Positions 17,397-26,411 of a DNA stretch of 50,971 nt are shown one piece after another. The DNA comes from Comamonadaceae bacterium (GTDB lineage: Bacteria > Pseudomonadota > Gammaproteobacteria > Burkholderiales > Burkholderiaceae_C), in assembly GCA_013297875.1 (NCBI GenBank), contig JAAFIW010000029.1:1-50971 (forward strand). Direction: 5' to 3'. Each line of letters begins with the position of its first letter. Within the stretch, counting starts at the first letter, position 1. The notes under the pieces are model-generated. The model saw nothing but the letters and a program-made list of their open reading frames with translations. It searched no databases and was not told the origin of the DNA. The position numbers and the translations under genes were made by a program.

Positions 17397-18173
17397 TCAG
17401 GCTGCTTTGCCCGATGAGCCCACCAGCACCGCGTTCAGCTCCTGGCTGAACTCGCGCACCTGATCCATCACCACCTTGTTGCGCCGCGCCAGCCAGTTGT
17501 AGCCCAGCACCGCGGGGATGGCCACCGCCAAACCGATGGCCGTCATGATCAGCGCCTCACCCACCGGGCCGGCCACTTTGTCGATGGAGGCCTGACCGGA
17601 AATACCAATGGCTGTCAGCGCGTGGTAGATACCCCAGACGGTGCCAAACAGGCCGACAAACGGAGAGGTGGAACCTACCGTTGCCAGGAATGCCAAGCCA
17701 CCTTGCGCCCTGGCTTGCACCCGATCCACAGCGGCTTGAATGCTCATCGGTACCCATTCAGTCATTGGGATGTGGGCTTTCAAGCCTGCATGCTGGCTGA
17801 TGGCGTCTGCACCCGATTCCGCAATGAAGCGGTAAGGGCTGGTGGCTTCCAGCGCGCCAGCGCCCTGGCGCACCGATTTGGCTTGCCAGAACTGTGCGCT
17901 CACGGCAGCTGCCTGGCGAAGAATGCGCGACTGCTCAACCAGCTTGGTCACCAGGATGTACCAGCTGCCCACGCTCATGACGACCAGCAACAGCAACACA
18001 AAACGAGCCACCCAATCTGAGCCCCGCCACAGGGCTTCGATTCCATAGGGGTTATCTGGCGCAGCGGTATGGGCTACGGCTGCTTGCGCCATCACATCCG
18101 GGGCGGGCAGCACAACGCAAGCGGTCAACAGGGCGGCGCAACAGAACGCACGGAATAAAAGAGAGGTTTGCAA
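17397..18173 (-). CDS. exbB: ExbB/TolQ/MotA proton-channel protein
   Basis: ExbB is the pentameric scaffold of the TonB motor. The protein has an N-terminal hydrophobic leader ending PAPDVMAQA, a first membrane helix (WVARFVLLLLVVMSVGSWYI) and the family core AQGGLAFLATVGSTSPFVGL, FGTVWGIYHALTAIG and VAGPVGEALIMTAIGLAVAI. I choose a TTG start at 18173 (258 aa) because AAGGA lies about 8 nt upstream and it begins right before the leader. An ATG at 18233 is in frame but would draw its first residues from the neighbouring repeat copy. Confidence 0.88.
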   Translation of the reverse strand: MQTSLLFRAFCCAALLTACVVLPAPDVMAQAAVAHTAAPDNPYGIEALWRGSDWVARFVLLLLVVMSVGSWYILVTKLVEQSRILRQAAAVSAQFWQAKSVRQGAGALEATSPYRFIAESGADAISQHAGLKAHIPMTEWVPMSIQAAVDRVQARAQGGLAFLATVGSTSPFVGLFGTVWGIYHALTAIGISGQASIDKVAGPVGEALIMTAIGLAVAIPAVLGYNWLARRNKVVMDQVREFSQELNAVLVGSSGKAA

Positions 18174-18202
18174 TGGATATCCTTGGGTGGTTGTAGGAGT
18201 TC

Positions 18203-18270
18203 TTTTTTCTTGTAAAAACCGGCTGTAGCCCAATCAAATACTGCTCAAGCAGCTATCAAATTTGAAGTAG
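18203..18270 (+). repeat. Dispersed 65-bp repeat, copy 7
   Basis: It has GGCTGTAGCCCAATCAAATA, CTGCTCAAGCAGCTATCAAA and a weak tail GAAGTAG. It lies between the metallo-hydrolase stop and exbB, antisense to the operon. Confidence 0.88.
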
Positions 18271-18279
18271 ATTGGTTGG

Positions 18280-19581
18280 CTAAGACAAATGGGGGCCACG
18301 CACCAGCTTGACCCGGTCGTTCTCGTCTTGGTTGTCGGTCACGACGGCTGTGAAGCTCGCACCTTCAGGCGCCACCCGCACCACCACGTGCCCGTCAATG
18401 CTTTGCAGGCGCAACATGAAACGCCGGTTGGCCCGCACGTTTTCGCGCATCACGCTAGTGGCAAATACGTCGCGCGGGCCGGCATACAGGCGCTCGCTGA
18501 GCATGCGTTCCAACTGCAGTTGATCAGGGTGCGATATATGCCAAGTCGGAATGACCCATGCCTTAGGGCGGAACATACGCACCACCTCCGCGCTGAGCGA
18601 ATCGAACAGGCCGTGGTGGTCTGCCGTGGCTACCGTCACAGGGCCTATCACCCGCGCCACTGCACCCATCACGTCCTGCCACGGCAATGCGCCGTCGTGG
18701 GTGTAGCTGGTCAGGTCGCCACCGGTGTAGTAGCTGAAGTCGCCATAGCCAATGCGAATGGCCGCGCTGCAATGGTTCTCATTGGGCCAATCAGCACGCG
18801 GCAAGCTGGCCAGTGGTGGAAACAGCGAGCGGGTCTGGTTGCCAACCCCCGTCCACAGGTTGCCGTTGGCCACCAGGTTACGCACCGAAAAGTTGCTGTG
18901 CGGCCTGTGCGGGCCACGTTGCGCAATCTGGTCATCGCTGCCAGCGCGAAATCGCTCGACCCGTGCGCCAGCTTCGCCGCGGGCGCGAACGAAAGCAAAG
19001 TAGTTGGTCGCCCAGGGGGTGGTCCAGCGGGTGGGATAGTCGTAGTCTGGAAAGTCCCGGTCAATCAAGGTGGCCACCGGCACCCGCTCGGCCACATCCA
19101 TCAACCCGGTCAGCCGGTAGTCACCCAGCGCAGATCGGGGCGATTCAGCGGTCACGTCGCCCACATGGTCGGGGTGGTTGTGGGTGGACAGCATGTAGTC
19201 GAGCTGGCTGCTGCCGACCTCTTTCAGTCGGCGCTGCACGTAGCGTGCAATCCACTCCCCGGGCCGCTTGTCGGCGCTGGGTCGCGGCTCGAAGGACACG
19301 TCCAGAGGGGAATGGGTGGCACCTGCGTCAATCAGCAAACTGGTGCCGTCTGGCATCAGCACCAAGGTCGAGCTGCCGCGCCCTGTAGCCATGTGATGGA
19401 TGTCAAGCTGGCCGGGCTTCCAGGGCAGCAGGGTTGCGCCGGGTGCGTCCACACCCGGCACTTGCGACGTTGCACTCTGGGCGTGGCTGCGGCTTGCGAA
19501 TGCGCTGGCCATAGTGCCGCTTAAAGCGCCGCTGGCAAGGCGAAGCGCAAAGTGGCGACGGTTCAAGACGGTGTCGAACAT
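18280..19581 (-). CDS. Tat-exported metallo-beta-lactamase-fold hydrolase
   Basis: The 433-aa protein begins with a twin-arginine-type signal (LNRRHFALRLASGALSGTMA, then ASAFASRSHA). The zinc motif STHNHPDHVGDV (H134, H136, D138, H139) and later YTGGDLTSY and VATADHHGLFDS fit the metallo-beta-lactamase superfamily, in the ComEC/Rec2-like branch rather than true beta-lactamases. It probably hydrolyses an ester or phosphoester in the periplasm. It follows the TonB-dependent receptor directly, so it likely processes what the receptor imports; the ligand is unknown. ATG 19581 is used; an in-frame TTG at 19614 overlapping the receptor stop would add 11 residues. Confidence 0.82.
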   Translation of the reverse strand: MFDTVLNRRHFALRLASGALSGTMASAFASRSHAQSATSQVPGVDAPGATLLPWKPGQLDIHHMATGRGSSTLVLMPDGTSLLIDAGATHSPLDVSFEPRPSADKRPGEWIARYVQRRLKEVGSSQLDYMLSTHNHPDHVGDVTAESPRSALGDYRLTGLMDVAERVPVATLIDRDFPDYDYPTRWTTPWATNYFAFVRARGEAGARVERFRAGSDDQIAQRGPHRPHSNFSVRNLVANGNLWTGVGNQTRSLFPPLASLPRADWPNENHCSAAIRIGYGDFSYYTGGDLTSYTHDGALPWQDVMGAVARVIGPVTVATADHHGLFDSLSAEVVRMFRPKAWVIPTWHISHPDQLQLERMLSERLYAGPRDVFATSVMRENVRANRRFMLRLQSIDGHVVVRVAPEGASFTAVVTDNQDENDRVKLVRGPHLS

Positions 19582-19610
19582 GTTGTCGACAGAGTCGCTT
19601 GCAGGCTGTT

Positions 19611-21981
19611 TCAAAACCGCATTCCCAGCGTCAAGCCAAAGGTTCGCGGCGTACCCAGGTATTCGGCGCGCACCACCTGGGTCGAGCGGGTCAGGATGTA
19701 CTCCTTGTCAGCCAGGTTTTTCACCCAGGCAATCAGCCGCCAGCGCCCGTCTGCCGACTCGTAGCCCAGGCTGGCATTGGCCAGCGAATACGCGGGAATC
19801 TGCAGATTGGGGTCGTTCGCAGCACCTGTGTTGTAGGTATCGGTTCGCGAGTAGCTGAGCGCGCCGAGCACAAATCCGCCGGTTTCTAGCGGGTAACGGA
19901 TATCGGCGGCGGCGGAGACCCGGTTGCGGGGCGATGAGCCTAGCGGGTTGCCTGAGTTGTTGACCGTGCCAAACACAAAGCGGTCATAGGTGGCATCCAG
20001 CCGCCCGTAGTTCAATGACGCTCCAAACCACCTGACCGGCCGGTAGCTGATTTCGACCTCAGCACCTTTGATGCGGGCACTGCTGGCGTTGACGATGTTC
20101 AAAATGCCGGTGGTCGAATTGAAAATCAATTCCTGCTTGTCGGCGTACTTCATATTGAAAATCGACGCATTCACGCGCAGCCGCTTATTCAGCCACTGGG
20201 TTTTCACGCCAACTTCCTGGTTTGTGACGGTCTCAGGGTTGAAGGTGGTTCTGAAGATGGCCGCGCTGGCCGCTTCGGTGTTGAAGCCGCCAGCGGTAAA
20301 GCCTTGGGTGATGCTGCCGTAGGCCATGAAATCGGCGCTGGGTTTCCAACTCAAGGCCAGCCGGGGCGTGACCTCTGTCCAGGACGCGCTGGTTTTGTCC
20401 ACGGCGAAATTGTTCACGGGCCGCACCAGGTCGGATCGGTTCAGCGACGCTTCCTTGCGGTCATAGGTGTAGCGAATGCCAGCGCTCAAGTCGAAGTCTG
20501 AGGGCAGGTGCAGGGTGCCGTCGGCAAACACGGCGTAGCCCGAGGTGTCGACGTTTTGATCCGACAAAATAGATGATGCAAGCACCCCGGTGCGTGCGGC
20601 CAGTCCGCGTGTGGCCAGTTGGCGGCTGCCTTTTTCGTTCAGGTAGTACAGGCCCACAACAAAGTCACCGCTATCCCACTTGGGGCTGGCATAACGAAGT
20701 TCCTGGGAGAAGGTAGAGACCTTGTCGGCGTCGCGCACCACGGTTTGACTGGTACCCGTGGCCAACAGATTGAAATTGGCACCGACACCCGAATAGTCTT
20801 CGGTCGCCTCTGAATGCCGGTAAGCGGTGATGGATGTCAGCTGACCCTGCGCCAGCTTCCAGTCGATTTTGGCTGACGCGCCCCAGATCGTGCGGTCAAA
20901 GCCTTGGCTTACACCCAATTCGGACGTTCGGCGGTTGCCATCGTCTCCCAGCGTGTTGGACGACAGGGTGCGGCCATTGTTGCGGTCTTGCCCAAAGTCG
21001 GCGCTGAACAAGACATCCAGGTCTTGACTGGGTGCCAGGCGCAATTGGCCGCGCAGGTTCTGGCTGTCGATGTTGTCTTGCTTGCTGCCAGTCAAACGGT
21101 CGGTGCCGTAGCCCTGGCGCTTTTGCAGCGATGCCGACACCTTGAAGGCGGCGTTGTCGGACAGGGGAAAGCTGGCAAGGCCATTGAACTGGCGTGCGCC
21201 CAGATTGCCTGCCGTGACCTGGGCCTCCAGTTCGCGCCCATCGAATTCGGGCTTTCGGGTCTCGATCACGATCGCACCACCGGTGACGTTGCGGCCAAAC
21301 AAGGTGCCCTGCGGGCCTTTCAAAACAGCGATGGATTCCAGGTCAAACAAATCAAAACTGGCTGCGCTGTTTCGCGGAACAAAAACGTCATCAATTACCA
21401 CCGCTACCGGCTTGTTAACCCCAATTTGCGAGAACGTGTTGTTGGCGCCTCGAATGGCAATCGTGGGGCTGCTCTGGCTGAACTTGGAGACCAGCAACCC
21501 GGGGGACAGGCGCGACAGATCTTCCAGGTTTTCAATGCGATAGTTTTCGAGCGCCCTGGCAGTAAAACCTGTTACCGAAATCGGAACAGATTGCGCGGGC
21601 TCCGGACGCTTTTGCGCGGTGATCGTGACCGACTCCAGGGACGGCGCTGTATTCGGTGGTGCGCTTTGTGACAGCGGCTGGAAGATCACCACTGCATTGG
21701 CACCGTCGCGTCTGACTTTGAGCGGCGTGCCCTCCAGCAGGTTGGAAAGTGCCTCTTCAGGGCTGACCATGCCCTTGATTGCTTTCGATTTCAGCCCGCG
21801 AACATCTTCAATCCGGTAGAGAACCTGAGCGCCCACCTGCATCGAATAGGTATCCAGTGCGGTTTGCAGATCCCCCCGCCGGAATATTGAAATCACGCGT
21901 TTGCGCGTAGGTGAGTGCGCAAAACGCCAGTGCGCTCAACCCGCCGCCCACGGTTTGCAGGATTCTTTTTGACCGTTTCAT
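19611..21981 (-). CDS. TonB-dependent outer-membrane receptor, frameshifted at the signal peptide
   Basis: The mature part is a complete FecA/FpvA-type transducer: an STN signalling domain (DLQTALDTYSMQVGAQVLYR, EEALSNLLEGTPLKVRRDG), a plug with TonB-box-like sequence (SVTITAQKRPEPAQ) and a 22-strand barrel ending in Phe (GTPRTFGLTLGMRF). Upstream, ATG 21981 with AGGA 6 nt before it opens a signal peptide MKRSKRILQTVGGGLSALAF, continuing CALTYAQTRDFNIPAG, exactly where expected. A run of six G (plus-strand C at 21872-21877) shifts the frame: five G would join the two parts as IPAGDLQTAL. As written, the receptor frame can only start at GTG 21896, without a signal peptide. It may be a pseudogene, a slipped-strand switch or a sequencing error. 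Confidence 0.85.
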
Positions 21982-22037
21982 CGAAAGTCCTAGTGCCCAG
22001 GCGACTTTGCCTTGTGCTTGTTAAGACGAACGGCAAC

Positions 22038-23012
22038 TCAAAATCCGGTACGTTTGCCCGAAATAAAAATTTTGTCGCCTTCATCGCGCACGGTCAAACC
22101 AAACCCCTGCTGCACCAATCGCGCAAATCCTTCCACGTTGGTGGCATCAAAACGGCCGCCGATCACGATGGATTCCGACTGGGCGTCGGTGATGACCAGC
22201 TTCTTGGCGTTGTAGCGATTGAACTGCTGTGCCGCTTCGCCCAAAGTCAGGTTGGTCAGGCTGAGCTGACCGTTGCGCCAACTGAGTTCGTCTGCCAGCT
22301 GCTGCGGCGAGCGGGCGGCAACGTGCAGCTTGCCAGCACGAACGCTTGCTACATCGTTTCGGGCCATCACGATCGGGTTGGCAGGCTGGCGGCCGCTGAG
22401 GTCGTCCAGGCGAACGCTGCCCTGAACGACGGCCACCGACACATCCTCACCGTCGCGCCGCACCGAAAACTGTGTGCCCAAGACGGTGATGCGCTGATGG
22501 CCCGCGATCACGGTGAACGGATTGCCTGCGTCATGTGCGACATCCAGAAAAATCTCACCTTGTTCAAGCCAAACCTGGCGTGTCTGCCTCTGCATCTGAA
22601 CTTGTATGCGGGTGTCGGTGTTCAGCTGCACCTGCGTTCCATCAGGCAGTGCCACCGTGTTGCGCACGCCAATGGCGGTTTGGTAAGGCAATTTGTCAGC
22701 CTCGTCGCTGTTTATCCATAAGCCCAGGCCAGTGGCCACGGCCAGGATCACGCTTGCGGCAATGCGCCAGCGAGAAAACCTGGGCAAAGTCGCATGCAAA
22801 CGGGTTGACGTTGTCTGAGCGGCTGATGCTGGTGCCGCCAGTTGATCTGCGCGCTGCCACACACTTTGCAAGCGCAGGTAGGCGATGCGGTGCGTAACAG
22901 CGGCATCCAGCCAGCTGTCCAGCGCTTGCTGATCTACCGCCGACCAGTCTGCACGGTCACGCCGCGCAACCCAGTCTGCCGCCATTGATTCGATATTTGC
23001 CAGTTCAGTCAT
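22038..23012 (-). CDS. FecR-type transmembrane anti-sigma factor
   Basis: The 324-aa protein relays the receptor's signal to the ECF sigma factor. The N-terminal cytoplasmic domain has the DUF4880-like pattern (MAADWVARRDRADWSAVDQQ, LDSWLDAAVTHRIAYLRL), a membrane helix lies near residues 84-103 (IAASVILAVATGLGLW), and the periplasmic FecR domain has ALPDGTQVQLNTDTRI, LEQGEIFLDVAHDAGNPFTV and ITVLGTQFSVRRDGEDV. A C-terminal STN-like stretch (LSLTNLTLGEAAQQFNRYNA) follows. Its ATG overlaps the sigma-factor stop (ATGA). The receptor is coded 56 bp downstream. Confidence 0.92.
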   Translation of the reverse strand: MTELANIESMAADWVARRDRADWSAVDQQALDSWLDAAVTHRIAYLRLQSVWQRADQLAAPASAAQTTSTRLHATLPRFSRWRIAASVILAVATGLGLWINSDEADKLPYQTAIGVRNTVALPDGTQVQLNTDTRIQVQMQRQTRQVWLEQGEIFLDVAHDAGNPFTVIAGHQRITVLGTQFSVRRDGEDVSVAVVQGSVRLDDLSGRQPANPIVMARNDVASVRAGKLHVAARSPQQLADELSWRNGQLSLTNLTLGEAAQQFNRYNAKKLVITDAQSESIVIGGRFDATNVEGFARLVQQGFGLTVRDEGDKIFISGKRTGF

Positions 23013-23590
23013 GCGGTGCGCAAGGTGTTGGCCGCAGGTTTTCTCACCAGCTTCAGCGCAGGTAGTTTGGGTGAATTCGACATGGCCTCGGTCAGCATAC
23101 GGATGCCTTTGGATATCTGCTTTTCAACGGTGCCCTCTGCGATGCCCAACTGCTGGGCCACTTCGCGCTGCGAGAGCCCCGCAATTTTGCGTAACTCGAC
23201 AACTTGTCTGCAAGCGGGCGGCAGACAGGCTATGGCCTCTTGCAGTTGCCGCAACTCGCTGCGGGCTGCGTAATGGCGCTCCGGGGTCATGTTATCCATG
23301 GCGTGTTCGGAAAAATCCGCGTCATCCAGCGCCTCAAACGGCACTGCTTTCGCGCGCCGGATGCGATCGATCATCAGGTTGCGTGCGGTGGCAAACACAA
23401 ACGCTTGAGCATTGTGGGGACGGGTGGTAGCGCCAGCTTCATAGACGCGAATATAAATATCTTGCCGCAGGTCGTTGACCTCGTCGGCCAGCGGCCAGTG
23501 GTGGCGGATGTAGCGCACCAGCGCCGCCTCAAGCGGCAGCACCTCTTTGACGAACCAATCGTCCAGTGGGGTGATGTGTGGGGTTTCCAT
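23009..23590 (-). CDS. FecI-type ECF sigma factor
   Basis: The 193-aa protein has sigma region 2 (DEVNDLRQDIYIRVYEAG, FVFATARNLMIDRIRR) and region 4 with a helix-turn-helix (LPPACRQVVELRKIAGLSQR, EVAQQLGIAEGTVEKQISKG). It is the first gene of the fecI-fecR-receptor block, so it presumably drives transcription of the receptor when the ligand is bound. I see no convincing Fur box between its start and the FtsX stop, so iron control cannot be claimed. The C-terminal tail (ALKLVRKPAANTLRTA) is basic and of no known function. Confidence 0.92.
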   Translation of the reverse strand: METPHITPLDDWFVKEVLPLEAALVRYIRHHWPLADEVNDLRQDIYIRVYEAGATTRPHNAQAFVFATARNLMIDRIRRAKAVPFEALDDADFSEHAMDNMTPERHYAARSELRQLQEAIACLPPACRQVVELRKIAGLSQREVAQQLGIAEGTVEKQISKGIRMLTEAMSNSPKLPALKLVRKPAANTLRTA

Positions 23591-23669
23591 TGCCCCGGAA
23601 TTGTTTGTCTGATTTGTGACAGTGATGAAGGTACAGCGAAACCGGTCAACACAATCACTCTCTGGCGCG

Positions 23670-26276
23670 TCACCAATCCTCCTTCACCGCCAGCACCGCA
23701 TCCCGCCCCGCCGCCGCCCGCCCGGCCAGCCACGCCGTCACCGTGCCCGCAATCACCACCGCAGCACACAGTGCCGACAGGCGGCTCCAGGGCAAAGCCA
23801 TGTCCATGGTCCAGTGAAAGCTTTGGGGGTTGACCACGTGCACCAGTACCACGCTCACGGCCAGGCCCAGCAGCAGGCCGGCCACAGCGCCCATGGCCGT
23901 CCAGGCGGCACCTTCGCCGGCCACCACACTCAAGATTTGCCCACGCGTCAGGCCCAAATGCGCCAGCAGGCCAAATTCTTTGCGGCGGGCCAGCACCTGG
24001 GCGCTGAAGCTGGCGGCCACGCCGAACAGGCCAATCGCGATGGCAACCGCCTGCAGCCAGTAGGTGACGGCGAAGCTGCGGTCGAAAATTTTCAGGGAGA
24101 TGGCGCGAATTTCGGCTGATGAGGCGAATTCGATCAGGCTGCCTGCATTCACGCCCACTTCTTTCTCGGCGAGTTCGCGCAGGGCTTTTTGCACGGCTGC
24201 GGTGTCGGCGTCGGGCTGCAGCCACAAGGCCAGGTCGTTGATGCGCAGGTCGCCCGTCAGGCGCTCGTAGTCGCGCTGGCTGATGCTGATGGAGCCGGTC
24301 TGGCGGGCATAGTCGCGCCAAATGCCCGCTACAAAAAACGTAGCTGCTTGAGCAGTATTCACCTGGGCGGATGGCCTGTTTTGCTTAAAAATGGCCTTGG
24401 AAAGCGCCGGAAACGCATCCCCCGGCTTCAAGCCATACAAATCCACCATGGCTTCGCTGATGTACACCGCCACCTGGCCGGGCGGCGTGGGCAGCAGCGG
24501 GCCGACCAGCGGCAGCGTTTTAGTGGGGTCGTCCATCGGCCGGGCGATTAGCGTGACCATCGGACGCGTGGGTTCGAGCAGCACGCTGGTGTAGCGCTGG
24601 GCGCTGGCGCGGGCCACGCCGGGCACTTGGCGCGCGGCTTGGGCGAAGCCCGGGCTCAGGGTCAAGGTATCAGCGCCGCCGTTGGCACCACCTGCGCGGG
24701 CATAAAGCTGGGCGGGCAGCACCACATCAAGCCACTGCGTCACCGAGTCGCGAAAGCTGGCCACCATCACGGTGAGCGCCACCGACAGGCTGAGCGCCGC
24801 CACCACGCCGCTCACCGCCACCGCCGCACTGGCCCGCACCCGCCGCGCGCGCTCCACCGCCAGCAGCGGCAGCAGGCGGTGCGCCACCCGCGGGGCCAAG
24901 CGGTCGTACAGCAGTGCTATCAAACCCGGCAGCGCGGTGATGCCGCCCACCAGCAGCAAGCCCACCGATACATAAGCTGCAATGGGCAAACCGCTCACCG
25001 GCGGCAGCAGCGCCATGGCACCACCGGCCAGCAGCAGCGCCAGGCCCAGCCAGCTTTTTGCGCTGTGTGCGCCGCCCGCGCCCAGGCCCTTGAGCGTTTG
25101 CGCCAGCGGCAGCAGCGCCACCGCCCGCGCAGGCCACCAGCCGCCCACCAGCGCCGCAGCCACACCCAAGCCACCGTAGAGCAGCGCCGCGCCCGCGCTC
25201 CATTGCAAAGCGGGCGTGGTGCCCGCCACATCAAAGTAGCCGCCGCCCAAATCACCCCCCAGCAGGCGCAAAGCCAGCGCCGCCAGAGCCGTGCCTAGCG
25301 CAATGCCCAGGCTGCTGCCCAGCAAGCCCAGCAACAGCGATTCGGCCAGTACCAGCTTCAAACGCTGCTGCGCGTTCAATCCCAGCACGCCCAGCAGCGC
25401 AAACTGCTGCGCCCGCCGCGCCACGCTCAGCGAGAGCACCGAAAACACCAAAAACGCCCCGGTGAACAGCGCCACCAGGGCCAGCACCGTGAGGTTGGCC
25501 CGGTAGGCGCGCGACAGGTTGCTGATGCGTTGCGCCGCGTCGCCCGGCTCGGCGGCAATCACGTTTTCGGGGAAGGTTTTGGCGTTTTGCAGCGAGGCGA
25601 TGAAGCTGGTTTTGGCTGCGCCGGGCTTCAGCCGCACGTCAATGCGCGAGAGCTGGCCCGGCTTGTCAAACAAGTCTTGCAGCGCCGCAATGTCCATCAC
25701 CGCCAGCGGCCCACCCCCCGCCGCCACGCTGCCCGCAATCGTCACCGGGCGCAGCTGCAAACCCGCCTGCAAAAACATCACGCTGCCGTCCGCCGGGTTG
25801 CCCAGCAGCTGGCGCGCGGTGGCGTTGAGGAACACGGTGGCAGGGGCGAACAGGGCAAAACGCTGGCCGTCGCTGGCCTCGGTTTGCGCGGCCGGCTGCG
25901 GCATCAGAGCCGGTGCCACCCCCAACACCACCAAGGCATCCACCCCCAGCACCCGCAGCGACTTGCGCTCCCCCTTGCTGTTGGCCGCCAAGGTGCCCAA
26001 CTCCAGCACCGGGCTGGCCAGCGCCACATCCGGGTGGCGCGCCACCACCCCATAAAACCCCTCATCAAACCCACCCTGCGCCGCCCGCAACTCCAGGTCA
26101 GGCTGGCCATTGACCGAGCGCACCGCACTGGAAAACGCATCCAGCGCCGAAGCATTGATCAGGTGTACCGCAAACGCCAGCGCCACCCCCAACATGACGG
26201 CCAACACCGCTGCCATGCTGCGCCACGGGTGGTGGCGCAGCTCTTGCCAGGAGAAGGTTTTCAGGAGAGGGAGCAT
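23670..26276 (-). CDS. FtsX-family ABC transporter permease
   Basis: The 868-aa inner-membrane protein has two FtsX domains and about ten hydrophobic segments, with large periplasmic loops, like the lipoprotein- or lipid-handling YbbP/MacB-like permeases. Typical parts are WRSMAAVLAVMLGVALAFAV at the N-terminus, LSLSVARRAQQFALLGVLGL, ARRVRASAAVAVSGVVAALS and LARRKEFGLLAHLGLTRGQI near the C-terminus. Residues about 627-650 come from an in-frame copy of the dispersed repeat inside the second periplasmic loop. No ATP-binding partner gene adjoins it, although most relatives have one just upstream, so the ATPase must be elsewhere or lost. ATG 26276 has no clear Shine-Dalgarno. Confidence 0.88.
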   Translation of the reverse strand: MLPLLKTFSWQELRHHPWRSMAAVLAVMLGVALAFAVHLINASALDAFSSAVRSVNGQPDLELRAAQGGFDEGFYGVVARHPDVALASPVLELGTLAANSKGERKSLRVLGVDALVVLGVAPALMPQPAAQTEASDGQRFALFAPATVFLNATARQLLGNPADGSVMFLQAGLQLRPVTIAGSVAAGGGPLAVMDIAALQDLFDKPGQLSRIDVRLKPGAAKTSFIASLQNAKTFPENVIAAEPGDAAQRISNLSRAYRANLTVLALVALFTGAFLVFSVLSLSVARRAQQFALLGVLGLNAQQRLKLVLAESLLLGLLGSSLGIALGTALAALALRLLGGDLGGGYFDVAGTTPALQWSAGAALLYGGLGVAAALVGGWWPARAVALLPLAQTLKGLGAGGAHSAKSWLGLALLLAGGAMALLPPVSGLPIAAYVSVGLLLVGGITALPGLIALLYDRLAPRVAHRLLPLLAVERARRVRASAAVAVSGVVAALSLSVALTVMVASFRDSVTQWLDVVLPAQLYARAGGANGGADTLTLSPGFAQAARQVPGVARASAQRYTSVLLEPTRPMVTLIARPMDDPTKTLPLVGPLLPTPPGQVAVYISEAMVDLYGLKPGDAFPALSKAIFKQNRPSAQVNTAQAATFFVAGIWRDYARQTGSISISQRDYERLTGDLRINDLALWLQPDADTAAVQKALRELAEKEVGVNAGSLIEFASSAEIRAISLKIFDRSFAVTYWLQAVAIAIGLFGVAASFSAQVLARRKEFGLLAHLGLTRGQILSVVAGEGAAWTAMGAVAGLLLGLAVSVVLVHVVNPQSFHWTMDMALPWSRLSALCAAVVIAGTVTAWLAGRAAAGRDAVLAVKEDW
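24328..24396 (-). repeat. Dispersed 65-bp repeat, copy 8 (inside FtsX gene, in frame)
   Basis: On the minus strand it reads TTTTTAAGCAAAACAGGCC, then GTGAATACTGCTCAAGCAGC and a perfect tail hairpin GCTAC-N7-GTAGC. It lies within the permease gene without breaking the frame and codes for AIFKQNRPSAQVNTAQAA, a relative of the peptide coded by copy 4 in the ABC exporter. Confidence 0.92.
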
Positions 26277-26346
26277 GGGAGGCTATTGAGAAAAAAGTGC
26301 TTTGTGCCATCGGCTACAGGAGGTTTTGCAGAGGTTCTCTTAAGCC

Positions 26347-26410
26347 TTTTGAAGCCAAAACAGCCATCAGCCCATGAATAAACTGCCCGAGCAGCTATCA
26401 AAATCGTAGC
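26347..26410 (+). repeat. Dispersed 65-bp repeat, copy 9
   Basis: This is one of the fullest copies: TTTTGAAGCCAAAACAGCC, ATCAGCCCATGAATAAACTG, CCCGAGCAGCTATC and tail GTAGC. It ends 1 bp before the glyoxalase stop codon and fills the gap to the FtsX gene. Confidence 0.92.
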
Positions 26411-26411
26411 A

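Noticed and set aside
20068-20322. INSCLSAYF-like peptide in the receptor region as another repeat copy
   Set aside because: The peptide resembles antisense translations of the dispersed repeat, but the DNA (AATTCCTGCTTGTCGGCG) lacks the repeat core, and the receptor frame reads normally.
23591-23669. Fur box before the fecI-like sigma gene
   Set aside because: No 19-bp Fur-like palindrome is visible in the gap, so iron control was not claimed.
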